From an uncultured Gemmatimonadota bacterium (GTDB lineage: Bacteria; Gemmatimonadota; Gemmatimonadetes; Gemmatimonadales; GWC2-71-9): a stretch of 14,050 nucleotides of DNA. Position 1 is the first letter of the stretch. Every line of letters starts with the position of its first letter. The DNA lies in NCBI GenBank assembly GCA_937961295.1, contig CALGOK010000224.1:1-14050 (forward strand), in the 5' to 3' direction. Below are positions 1 to 6,940 of this stretch, one piece after another. The notes under the pieces were generated by a model. That model made no database searches, was not told where the DNA came from, and was given only the letters and a program-made list of their open reading frames with translations. The position numbers were made by a program, and so were the translations under genes.

Positions 1-2
1 AT

Positions 3-446
3 CCGGTGATCTCGATCACCCACGACGCCGCGGTGCGCTTCGCCGCGTGGCTCAGCGAGCGCACCGGCCACCGGTACGCCGTGCCCACCGACGCGCAGTG
101 GCAGCGGGCCGCCGACCTCGCGATTGCCGTTCCGACTCCTGGTTCCGCGGGGCACGCCTGGTCGAGGGCGAACGCGGACGGAACGACCCACCCGGTGGCG
201 GCGCTTGCGCCCGACGCGCTGGGACTGCACGATCTGCTGGGCAATGCGGGGGAGTGGGTCACCGGGCAGGACGGCACGCCCTGGTTGCGCGGGGGCACGT
301 TCCTGACGCCCGTCGACTCGCTCGTCCCGGCGATGCGCGCCCGACAGCAGCCGACCTGGAACCAGACCGATCCGCAGGTTCCCAAGAGCCGCTGGTGGCT
401 CTCCGACGGCCCGTTCGCGGGCCTCCGACTGGTGAGGTTGCCGTGA
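3..446 (+). CDS. FGE/SUMF1-fold protein, C-terminal fragment (5' end outside window)
   Basis: This is the last 147 residues of a protein of the formylglycine-generating-enzyme-like (SUMF1, FGE-sulfatase) fold. The fragment shows the family order: PV-x-SITHDAA followed by FAAWLSERTG, then the VPTDAQWQRAA block, the GLHDLLGNAGEWV block, the RGGTF block and the final FAGLRLV. The GTG at position 6 is an internal valine codon, because the conserved proline codon just before it is in frame and the homology continues out of the window; the real start lies upstream. No cysteine occurs in the fragment, and the segment after RGGTF, where active FGE carries its two catalytic cysteines, has none. It is therefore unlikely to activate sulfatases and more likely a binding or structural member of the fold. 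Its stop codon overlaps the start of the next gene by 4 bases (GTGA), so the two are probably translationally coupled and functionally linked. Confidence 0.85.
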   Translation, partial: PVISITHDAAVRFAAWLSERTGHRYAVPTDAQWQRAADLAIAVPTPGSAGHAWSRANADGTTHPVAALAPDALGLHDLLGNAGEWVTGQDGTPWLRGGTFLTPVDSLVPAMRARQQPTWNQTDPQVPKSRWWLSDGPFAGLRLVRLP

Positions 447-1738
447 CCGTCTCCCGACGCTCGTTCGTTGCCAGCACCACCGCCGCCGCCGCGGGCCTGG
501 CGCTGCCGCGCCGCGGGTTCGGCATCGGCCGGCCCGATGCGGATCCGATTCGGATCGGCGTGATCGGATGCGGCGGTCGCGGCACCGGCGCCGTGCGCGA
601 CGCGATCGCCGCCAGCGACAACGTCACCGTCACCGCGCTCGGCGATCTCTTCCCCGACAAGCTCGCCAAGGCGCGCGAGCAGTTCGCCCGGATCGCCGCA
701 GAGGACGCCCGCTTCGCCGCCGGCTACCAGGTGACCGACGAGCGCTGCTTCACCGGCTTCGATGCCGTCGACCGGGTGCTGGCCACCGACACGGAACTGG
801 TGATCCTCGCCACGCCGCCGGCCTTTCGCCCATCGCACCTCGCCGCCGCGATCGGGGCGAACAAGCACGTGTTCATGGAGAAGCCCGTGGCGGTGGACGT
901 CGCCGGCGCGCTCAGCGTGATCGACTCGTCGGACCGTGCCCGGACCGCCGGTCTCGGCATCGTGGCGGGCACCCAGCGCCGTCACGACCCGCGCTACCTC
1001 GAGACGATCCGCCGGATCCACGACGGCGCGATCGGCGGGGTGGTCACCGGCCAGGTGTACTGGAACCAGGGCGGCCTCTGGATGTACCCGCGCGAGGCCG
1101 GCTGGAGCGACATGGAGTGGCAGCTGCGCAACTGGCTCTACTTCACCTGGGCGTCGGGAGACCACATCGTCGAGCAGCACGTGCACAACATCGACGTGGC
1201 CAACTGGGTCTTCGGCGAGCTCCCGGTGCGCGCCGCCGCCACCGGCGGGCGGCAGGTGCGCACCGACCCGGCCTACGGCCACATCTTCGACCACTTCGCG
1301 GTGGAGTACGAACTGGCCGACGGTCGGAAGTGGCACGCCACTGCGCGGCAACAGGACGGCACCGCCTCGCGGGTGGGTGAGCAGTTCCAGGGGACCGCGG
1401 GGACGTCGAACGCCTACAACCGGATCGAGGGTGCCACGGTGTGGCGCCATCCGGTGCTCGAAGGGGTGAATCCCTACGTGCTGGAACACCGCAACCTGGT
1501 GGCGAGCATCCGCGCCGGTGCGCCGCTCAACGAGGGCCGGCGCATCGCCGAGAGCACGCTGGTGGCGATCATGGGGCGCGAGGCGGCGTACACCGGTCAG
1601 GTGGTGACCTGGGAGGAACTGCTCGCCAGCGGGCAGTCGATCACGCCGGCCGAATTCCGCTTCGGCCCGCTCGAGGTGCCGCCGGTGCCGATGCCGGGGC
1701 AGACGCAGCTCGACCGCACCTTCAACGAGGGATGGTGA
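443..1738 (+). CDS. Tat-exported Gfo/Idh/MocA-family oxidoreductase
   Basis: A 431-residue NAD(P)-dependent dehydrogenase-like protein. The N-terminus has a twin-arginine signal (SRRSF at residues 4-8, then an Ala-rich hydrophobic stretch to about residue 21), so it is probably exported folded with its cofactor. The Rossmann domain starts near residue 36 and has the dinucleotide motif G42-x-G44-x-x-G47. The family EKP motif is at 146-148, and EQHVHNID at 244-251 matches the catalytic-site signature of the C-terminal alpha/beta domain. The GTG start at 443 is chosen because it begins exactly at a twin-arginine signal and overlaps the upstream stop. The open frame extends back to position 47, but that part is antiparallel-frame shadow of the upstream gene. 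The family oxidises or epimerises sugars, inositols and related polyols; the exact substrate cannot be read here. It is followed 2 bases later by an isomerase gene, suggesting one pathway. Confidence 0.93.
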   Translation: MTVSRRSFVASTTAAAAGLALPRRGFGIGRPDADPIRIGVIGCGGRGTGAVRDAIAASDNVTVTALGDLFPDKLAKAREQFARIAAEDARFAAGYQVTDERCFTGFDAVDRVLATDTELVILATPPAFRPSHLAAAIGANKHVFMEKPVAVDVAGALSVIDSSDRARTAGLGIVAGTQRRHDPRYLETIRRIHDGAIGGVVTGQVYWNQGGLWMYPREAGWSDMEWQLRNWLYFTWASGDHIVEQHVHNIDVANWVFGELPVRAAATGGRQVRTDPAYGHIFDHFAVEYELADGRKWHATARQQDGTASRVGEQFQGTAGTSNAYNRIEGATVWRHPVLEGVNPYVLEHRNLVASIRAGAPLNEGRRIAESTLVAIMGREAAYTGQVVTWEELLASGQSITPAEFRFGPLEVPPVPMPGQTQLDRTFNEGW

Positions 1739-1740
1739 GC

Positions 1741-2658
1741 ATGGATCGCAGGGGATTCGTGGGCGGGGTGGCCGGGGGGCTCGTAGGGGCGACGCACGCG
1801 CCGACCGTCGCCCGTGACTTGTGGGCGACGCGTGCGTCGCCCCTGCGGTTCGCGCTGGACTATGCCCCCCATTTTGGCATGTTCCGCGCGTCGGCCGGCG
1901 AGGACCTGGTCGATCAGCTGCGCTTCATGCACGAGCAGGGATTCCGTGCCCTCGAGGACAACGGGATGCGCGGCCGTCCGGTCGCCGACCAGGAGCGGAT
2001 TGCGGCGGAGATGGCGCGACTCGGCATGCGGATGGGCGTGTTCGTCCTCAATCCCGACACGGCGTGGACCACCACCTTCGCCGAGGGAAAGCCCGAGTTC
2101 CGCGAGAGCTTCCTGGCCGACACGCGGGCATCAATCGAGGTCGCGAAGCGGGTCAACGCGAAGTGGATGACGGTGGTGATGGGGACGGTGGCGCCGCGGC
2201 TCGAGCCGGAGTACCAGGCGGCCAACGCGGTGGAGATCCTCCGTGCCGCCGCGGAGCTGCTCGAGCCGCACGGCCTGGTGATGGTGCTCGAGCCGCTCAA
2301 TCGCCGCGACCATCCGTCGCTGTTCCTCACGCGCATCCCCCAGGCCTACCAGATCTGCCGGGCGGTCGACTCGCCGGCCTGCAAGATCCTGTTCGACGTG
2401 TACCACCAGCAGATCACCGAGGGGAACCTGATTCCCAACTTCGACCGGGCATGGGACGAGGTGGCGTACGTGCAGGTGGGCGACAACCCCGGTCGCAAGG
2501 AGCCGGGCACCGGCGAGATCAACTACGCCAACGTCTTCGCCCACCTGAAGCGGAAGGGCTACATCGGCATCGTGGGGATGGAGCACGGCAACGCCGGGCA
2601 GGGCGCGGCGGGGGAGCAGGCGGTGATCGAGGCGTATCGGAAGGTGGATCCGGCGTAG
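1741..2658 (+). CDS. Tat-exported hydroxypyruvate isomerase-like TIM-barrel protein
   Basis: A 305-residue protein of the xylose-isomerase-like TIM-barrel superfamily. Signature segments match hydroxypyruvate isomerase (Hyi): VLEPLN with E184, LFDVYHQQ with D219 and H222, PGRKEPGTGEINY at 250-262, and GMEHG with E281. These carry the expected metal and acid/base residues, so an aldose-ketose type isomerisation of a small sugar acid or keto-sugar is likely. Residues 2-5 (DRRGF) plus a Gly/Val/Ala stretch form a Tat signal, unlike cytoplasmic Hyi enzymes. I chose ATG 1741 because GAGGG at 1727-1731 lies 9 bases upstream; an in-frame ATG at 1732 is too close to that site. Residues 15-35, linking signal and barrel, are encoded by a perfect inverted repeat (see the repeat entry at 1785). 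Third gene of the operon; it ends inside another palindromic element. Confidence 0.9.
   Translation: MDRRGFVGGVAGGLVGATHAPTVARDLWATRASPLRFALDYAPHFGMFRASAGEDLVDQLRFMHEQGFRALEDNGMRGRPVADQERIAAEMARLGMRMGVFVLNPDTAWTTTFAEGKPEFRESFLADTRASIEVAKRVNAKWMTVVMGTVAPRLEPEYQAANAVEILRAAAELLEPHGLVMVLEPLNRRDHPSLFLTRIPQAYQICRAVDSPACKILFDVYHQQITEGNLIPNFDRAWDEVAYVQVGDNPGRKEPGTGEINYANVFAHLKRKGYIGIVGMEHGNAGQGAAGEQAVIEAYRKVDPA
1785..1844. repeat. Intragenic double-hairpin palindromic element
   Basis: The outer arms, 1785-1800 and 1829-1844, are perfect 16-base reverse complements. Two smaller hairpins lie inside: 1787-1794 with 1806-1813 (8 bp), and 1823-1831 with 1834-1842 (9 bp, 2-base loop). The whole lies in frame within the signal-to-barrel linker of the isomerase-like gene, where almost any peptide would be tolerated. 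The shape resembles REP-type elements. Copies elsewhere in the genome cannot be checked from this window. Confidence 0.75.
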
Positions 2659-2717
2659 CAGGCGCGTCGCTCGCGACGCGCGATGCCGGCACCGCGCGCC
2701 ACAAGTGGCGCGCCTGC
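2658..2717. repeat. Double-hairpin palindromic element between convergent genes
   Basis: Outer arms 2658-2666 and 2709-2717 are perfect 9-base reverse complements. Two inner hairpins have 9-bp stems and 2-base loops: 2662-2670 with 2673-2681, and 2694-2702 with 2705-2713. The element starts on the last base of the isomerase stop codon and ends just before the stop of the convergent exporter gene at 2722. It may terminate transcription in both directions, but there is no T-run after either stem, so it is equally well a REP-like repeat. The plan (outer arms enclosing two hairpins) is the same as in the element at 1785-1844, although the sequence differs. Confidence 0.65.
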
Positions 2718-2721
2718 GATC

Positions 2722-4017
2722 TCATTCCATCAGCTGCCGTCTCGGCGACACGATCCTCGCGATCAGGATCCCCGACACCAGCGACACGGCGATCAGCGCC
2801 ATCCGGAAGACGCCCTCGACGCCGAGGAGCACGTCGCGGTCCATCATCGAGGTGAGCGAGCGCAGCCCGATGCTGCCGGGGACCAACAGCAGCAGTCCCG
2901 GCACGAGCGTGATCTGCGACGGCCGGTTGCGGATCCGCGAGTACCACTGGCTGCCCATGCCGGTGAGCAGGGCGCCACCGAACGCGCCGAGCTCCGGTCC
3001 GAGCCACTCGCTCCCCAGTCGTGCGCCGCCGAATGCCAGCGCGCCCGCGAGCACGATCCACGGCGCATCGCGCGCCTCCGCCTTGAGCAGCACCACGAAC
3101 GCCAGCGGGGTGGTGATCAGCGCCGCCACCAGCGTCCACGGCGGCAGCCCCACCGGTTCGTGCACGGGGATCGCGCCGAACATCAGCGTCACCGCCTTGG
3201 TGCCGAACGCGATCCCGAACGTGATGCTCACCAGCAGCACCAGCGCGCCCATCAGCCGTGCCGTGCCCGAGGCGAGATGGCGGGTGGAGAGCTCGGTCAT
3301 CGCGGTGGTGAGCGTGAGTCCCGGGATCAGGATGATCACGCCCGCCAGCGTGGCGAGGAGCACCGAGACCGGCGCGCCCGCGCTGGCCACCAGCGCCGCG
3401 ATCGCCGAGGCGGTGAACGCCGCGACCGGCTCGAACACCCGCCCGATGCCGGGATTGCGCCCGGCGCCGATGGCCAGCACGCCGATCAGCAGCCCGATCA
3501 GCAGCCCGGTGCCCACCTCCCACGCCCCGCCGCCGAGGAATCGCGCGGCGCTCCCCGAGGCGATCCCGAAGGCCAGGGTGGTGAACAGGGTGCCGTACGG
3601 CGGTGCCATCGACTCGATCGTCGCGATCGCCGCGTTGCCCTCTGCGGGGGTCAGGCGGCCGCCGAGGACGTCGCGGGTGACCTGGTCGACCCGGGCCAGC
3701 GCGCCGAGGTCGGATTCGCCGGGCTCGACCCGGATCATGAAGGTCCGCTGGTCGTCCTGGGGGCCGAACGAGGCCATGATCGACGTGGGCGTGGAGAAGA
3801 ACTGGCCGGTGAGGCCGAGGCGGTCGCTGGCCAGCACCAGCACCTCCTCCAGCCTGGGCGCCGAGTACCCGGAGGTGTGCAGGGCCCGGCCCAGGTTGAG
3901 GATGAAGGCCACCCGCGGGTCGGCGCTCGAGAGGGCCGGCGGCAGGGGGTAGCCTCCGGCCGGGGTCCAGCCGGTCCAGGAGGTCCGCGGTGCAGGAGAT
4001 GGCACATTGCTCGTCAC
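2722..4017 (-). CDS. ThrE-family threonine/serine exporter homologue
   Basis: An integral membrane protein of about 431 residues with the ThrE plus ThrE_2 (DUF1212/DUF3815) layout. A soluble N-terminal part begins with LNLGRALHTSGYSAPRLEEV (about residues 40-59), the family's conserved first block. About ten hydrophobic segments follow, with a proline-glycine motif in each half (LIPGLTLTTAMTELS and LVPGSIGLRSL), consistent with the internally repeated family fold. Characterised members export L-threonine and L-serine in exchange for protons; the substrate here is inferred. The start is uncertain: GTG at 4017 is used, GTG at 4005 is nearly as good, and neither has a clear ribosome site. The frame stays open to 4227, but that extension is Arg-rich and antisense to the protease gene. 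It is divergent from the M48 gene (start-to-start gap of about 37 bases) and convergent with the isomerase gene. Confidence 0.88.
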   Translation of the reverse strand: MTSNVPSPAPRTSWTGWTPAGGYPLPPALSSADPRVAFILNLGRALHTSGYSAPRLEEVLVLASDRLGLTGQFFSTPTSIMASFGPQDDQRTFMIRVEPGESDLGALARVDQVTRDVLGGRLTPAEGNAAIATIESMAPPYGTLFTTLAFGIASGSAARFLGGGAWEVGTGLLIGLLIGVLAIGAGRNPGIGRVFEPVAAFTASAIAALVASAGAPVSVLLATLAGVIILIPGLTLTTAMTELSTRHLASGTARLMGALVLLVSITFGIAFGTKAVTLMFGAIPVHEPVGLPPWTLVAALITTPLAFVVLLKAEARDAPWIVLAGALAFGGARLGSEWLGPELGAFGGALLTGMGSQWYSRIRNRPSQITLVPGLLLLVPGSIGLRSLTSMMDRDVLLGVEGVFRMALIAVSLVSGILIARIVSPRRQLME

Positions 4018-4054
4018 GGCCGGTATGATATCGCGGACCTCAACCCCAGAGCCA
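4018..4054. promoter_or_regulatory. Short divergent intergenic region, possible promoter
   Basis: Only about 37 bases separate the exporter start (minus) from the protease start (plus). TATGAT at 4024-4029 resembles a plus-strand -10 box and lies about 25 bases before the protease ATG, but no convincing -35 box sits at 17-base spacing. The promoter of at least one gene must therefore overlap the other gene's coding region, unless the exporter starts further inside. Confidence 0.3.
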
Positions 4055-5476
4055 ATGCGAATCTTCCGATACCTACCCCTGCTCCTCGCCGCCGCCTGCG
4101 CCACCAATCCGGTCACCGGACGGCGGGAGCTGTCGTTCATCAGCGAGGCCCAGGAGATCGAGCTGGGCCGCCAGTCGATGGAGCAGGCCCGCCAGCAGAC
4201 CGGCTTCGTCGACAACGCCGCGCTCACCGGCTACGTGAGCTCGGTCGGGATGCCGATGGCCCGCACCTCCGAGCGCCCCGACCTGCCGTGGGAATTCCAC
4301 GTGATGGACGACGCTTCGATCAACGCCTTCGCCGCCCCCGGCGGGTTCATCTTCATCACCCGCGGGATCCTCGCGGTGATGGGCAGCGAGGCCGAGCTCG
4401 CCGGCGTCCTGGGCCACGAGATCGGTCACGTCACGGCCAAGCACACGGTGAACCAGATCAGCAAGCAGCAGCTGTTCACTGGAGTGTTCATCGCCGGGGC
4501 GATCGCCAAGCCCGACCTGGCGCAGGGGCTCCCGGGGCAGCTCGCCCAGGCGGGCGCCGGATTGCTGCTGCTGTCATACGGTCGCGACGACGAGCGGCAG
4601 TCCGACGAGCTGGGTCACCGCTACTCGCTGCACGCCGGCTACGACGTGCGGGAGATGCCCAAGACCTTCGCCACGATCCAGCGGGTGAGCGAGCGCAGCG
4701 ATGGCGGTCGCCTCCCCGGCTTCCTCTCCACGCACCCCGATCCGGGCGACCGCGTGGCGGCAACCCAGGCGTGGGCCGACACGGTGAGCAGCTACACTGG
4801 GCTGCGCACCGATCGCGACGACTTCCTGAACCACCTCGACGGGATGGTGTTCGGCCAGGACCCGCGGCAAGGGTACTTCGACAACAACCGCTTCCTGCAT
4901 CCGGTGCTGCGGTTCCAGTTCGACGTGCCGGCCGACTGGCAGGGTGCCAACCAGGCGGTGCGGGTGGTGCTGGTGGAGCCGAACGGCCAGGCGCAGCTGG
5001 AGCTGGCCGGGGCGCAGGAGGCGAGCGCCGGCGCGGCGGCGCAGGCGTTCGCGTCGCAGCAGGGGATCCAGGTGAGCGCCACCGGTGCCACCCGCGTGAA
5101 CGGCCTCGCCGCCCACGCGGTGCGCTTCGCGGCCACCACCTCGCAGGGGCAGGCATTGGTGGGCGAGGCGATGTTCATCGAGCACCGCGGCGAGGTCTAC
5201 CGGTTCCTCGGCCTCACCCTCGCGGCGAACGCGAACCAGTGGATGGGCACCCTGCAGTCGGCGATCCGCACCTTCGCGCCCACCGCCGCCAACCAGCAGT
5301 TCAGGCGGGTGCGCGAGCTGGACATCGTGACGCTGTCGTCGGCGTCGACGGTGAACCGGCTCGCCTCGCAGAGCGGCGGTGCCGCGACGGCCGAGGAGCT
5401 GGCGCTGATCAACGGCGTGCAGCCGGGCGAAATGATGCCGGCGGGGCGGCGGGTGAAGACGGTGCGGTACAGATAG
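4055..5476 (+). CDS. M48-family metalloprotease, lipoprotein
   Basis: A 473-residue zinc peptidase. The N-terminus is a lipoprotein signal ending in the lipobox LLAAAC (Cys15), so the mature enzyme is probably lipid-anchored and faces the periplasm. The zinc site HEIGH is at 121-125 (H121, E122, H125), and the third ligand is E185 in the SDELG block. The conserved STHPDPGDR segment follows. This is the family layout of the periplasmic BepA/LoiP-type proteases, which handle outer-membrane protein quality control. The C-terminal half (about 270-473) is an extension ending in an ALINGVQPGEMMPAG block followed by a basic tail, a terminal segment seen in many M48 lipoproteins. ATG 4055 is preferred over an earlier in-frame start at 4007 because the lipoprotein signal begins there. 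A GC-rich repeat follows the stop codon. Confidence 0.93.
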   Translation: MRIFRYLPLLLAAACATNPVTGRRELSFISEAQEIELGRQSMEQARQQTGFVDNAALTGYVSSVGMPMARTSERPDLPWEFHVMDDASINAFAAPGGFIFITRGILAVMGSEAELAGVLGHEIGHVTAKHTVNQISKQQLFTGVFIAGAIAKPDLAQGLPGQLAQAGAGLLLLSYGRDDERQSDELGHRYSLHAGYDVREMPKTFATIQRVSERSDGGRLPGFLSTHPDPGDRVAATQAWADTVSSYTGLRTDRDDFLNHLDGMVFGQDPRQGYFDNNRFLHPVLRFQFDVPADWQGANQAVRVVLVEPNGQAQLELAGAQEASAGAAAQAFASQQGIQVSATGATRVNGLAAHAVRFAATTSQGQALVGEAMFIEHRGEVYRFLGLTLAANANQWMGTLQSAIRTFAPTAANQQFRRVRELDIVTLSSASTVNRLASQSGGAATAEELALINGVQPGEMMPAGRRVKTVRYR

Positions 5477-5486
5477 CAGCGACATC

Positions 5487-5578
5487 GCGAGGGGCGAGGG
5501 GCGAGGGGCGAAGGGCGAAGGGCGAAGGGCGAAGGGCACTGTTGGCGGAATTCCGCCCCTCGCTCTTCGCCCCTCGCG
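5487..5578. repeat. Heptamer tandem repeat with inverted copies
   Basis: Positions 5487-5535 are seven tandem copies of a 7-base unit: three GCGAGGG followed by four GCGAAGG. After a perfect 14-base palindrome (GGCGGAATTCCGCC, 5544-5557) the same units return in inverted orientation at 5554-5578. Together they can form a long, register-flexible stem. The element fills the gap between the convergent protease gene (stop at 5476) and the VWA gene (stop at 5592). It could act as a bidirectional terminator, or be a mobile or slippage-prone intergenic repeat; there is no T-run. Confidence 0.8.
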
Positions 5579-5591
5579 TTGTCGCGCTCCG

Positions 5592-6875
5592 TCAGGCGAC
5601 GCGCCGCGTCTTCCCCTTCAGGAAATCCATCAGGATCGCCTCGCCCAGCGTCATCGGCGAGGCGAACCATGCCTTGCCGCGGCAGATCCGCGACACCTGC
5701 ATCACGAAGTCCACCAGCTGCCGCTCGCGGGCCAGCATGAAGGTGTTGATCATGATGTTGCTGCGGCGGCAGGCGGCCACCTCGGCGAACGTCTCCCGCA
5801 GGATGCGCGGATCGAGCCCCATCGGGTTGAGGTAGACCTGGCCGTCGGGAAGCGTGAGCGCCGACGGCTTCCCGTCGGTGAGCATGATGATCTGCCGGTT
5901 CGCGCTCTTCCGTCCCGCCAGGATCCGGCGCGCCAGCCGGAGTCCGCCGGCGGTGTTGGTGTGCCACGGCCCGACCTGCACGTTGGCGAGCGCCGCCACC
6001 GGCACCTCCTCGGCGCCGTCGTGGAAGAGCACGACCTTGACGGTGTCGCCCGGGAAGTGGGTGCGGATCAGGTGCGAGAGCGCCAGGGCCACCTTCTTGG
6101 CCGGGGTGAAGCGGTCCTCGCCGTAGAGGATCATCGAGTGCGAGCAATCGAGCATCAGCACGGTGGCGGCTGACGAGCGGTACTCCGACTGGGTGACTTG
6201 GAGGTCGCCGTACTCGAGCGGGATCGGCACGCCGAGGCCATGCTTGCCGATGGCGGAAAGCAGCGTGGCGGGGACGTCGAGGTTCATCACGTCGCCGAAC
6301 TCCCACGGCTTGCTCGCGGCATCGCTCTCGACCGAGGTGGCGAGGTGCGGCGTCTCGTGGGCGCCGACCGCCGACTTGCCGATGGCACCGAGGAGGTCGC
6401 GCAGGGTGCGGTAGCCGAGGAAGTCGGCACCCTTCTCTCGGAGGTCGCAGTGCACCATGCGCGCGGCGGCGCGCTCCTCGCCCCCGGGGAGCTGGTCTGG
6501 CGGGACGGAGCGGCCCGACGCGTCGCTAAGCTTGAGGTAGCCCTCGTCCACCAGTCGCTCGACGATCCGGTCGAGCAGCTCGGCGATCTCGCGCTGGACC
6601 TCGGCGTCACGCTCCTCGTTGCCGGTGGTGCCGTTGCGGAGGAAGCGGAGCATCTCGGGGGTGAGCTGCCCCGACTCCATCAGCGCGCGCAGGATGGCGT
6701 CCTGCAGGTCGGCGAGGTTGCGGGCGTCACCCTCGTCGCCGGGCTCGCCCCACCAGGCAGGCATGCCGTTGAAGCCTGACTGGAGCAGGAAGTCGGAGAG
6801 CTGGTCGAGCAGCGCCTGCAGGTTCACCTGGTCGGCTAGGCCGGGGATGAACTTGGACCAGGTGGTGTAGCGCAT
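5592..6875 (-). CDS. VWA-domain protein with intact MIDAS
   Basis: A 427-residue protein with no signal peptide or membrane span, so probably cytoplasmic. The N-terminal half (about 1-225) is helical and charged and carries no motif I recognise. The von Willebrand factor A domain lies about 235-400. Its metal site is intact: DCSHS (D243, S245, S247), a threonine in HTNTAGG (about 306-308), and MLTDGKPSA with D334. Proteins of this type usually work with a MoxR-type AAA+ ATPase in metal insertion or complex assembly; no such ATPase is in the window. ATG 6875 is chosen because homologous-looking sequence (MRYTTWSKF) begins there; no good ribosome site is visible. The open frame continues upstream to 7043 but overlaps the 3' end of the preceding gene. 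It lies 65 bases downstream of the large regulator gene on the same strand and may share its transcript. Confidence 0.85.
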   Translation of the reverse strand: MRYTTWSKFIPGLADQVNLQALLDQLSDFLLQSGFNGMPAWWGEPGDEGDARNLADLQDAILRALMESGQLTPEMLRFLRNGTTGNEERDAEVQREIAELLDRIVERLVDEGYLKLSDASGRSVPPDQLPGGEERAAARMVHCDLREKGADFLGYRTLRDLLGAIGKSAVGAHETPHLATSVESDAASKPWEFGDVMNLDVPATLLSAIGKHGLGVPIPLEYGDLQVTQSEYRSSAATVLMLDCSHSMILYGEDRFTPAKKVALALSHLIRTHFPGDTVKVVLFHDGAEEVPVAALANVQVGPWHTNTAGGLRLARRILAGRKSANRQIIMLTDGKPSALTLPDGQVYLNPMGLDPRILRETFAEVAACRRSNIMINTFMLARERQLVDFVMQVSRICRGKAWFASPMTLGEAILMDFLKGKTRRVA

Positions 6876-6888
6876 CTTGAGAAGGTAG

Positions 6889-6902
6889 TCGTGAGTCGTG
6901 AG
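6889..6902. repeat. Two-copy heptamer repeat before the VWA gene
   Basis: TCGTGAG occurs twice in tandem at 6889-6902 and is followed at once by GCGAGGGG, which is the unit found in the longer heptamer array at 5487. It lies in the 65-base gap between the regulator stop (6941) and the VWA start (6875). The function is unknown. Confidence 0.5.
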
Positions 6903-6940
6903 GCGAGGGGGGCTCGGGTGGCGCTGCCCTCCTTCGGTCA

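Noticed and set aside
47..442. N-terminal extension of the oxidoreductase frame back to position 47
   Set aside because: It overlaps the FGE-fold gene in another frame and is Arg-rich without motifs. The Tat signal at the GTG at 443 is a clear true start.
4018..4227. N-terminal extension of the exporter frame to ATG 4227 or 4140
   Set aside because: It would overlap the protease gene head to head. The extra residues have no similarity to the family's N-terminus and look like reverse-strand shadow.
5487..5535. Tandem array considered as a CRISPR
   Set aside because: The units are 7 bases long and contiguous, with no spacers and no cas genes nearby.
2683..5835. Very long plus-strand open frame (1050 codons) across the exporter and protease region
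   Set aside because: It is antisense to the ThrE-like gene and in another frame of the M48 gene. The product is a low-complexity Arg/Gln/His/Ala run with no domain, typical of GC-rich shadow frames.
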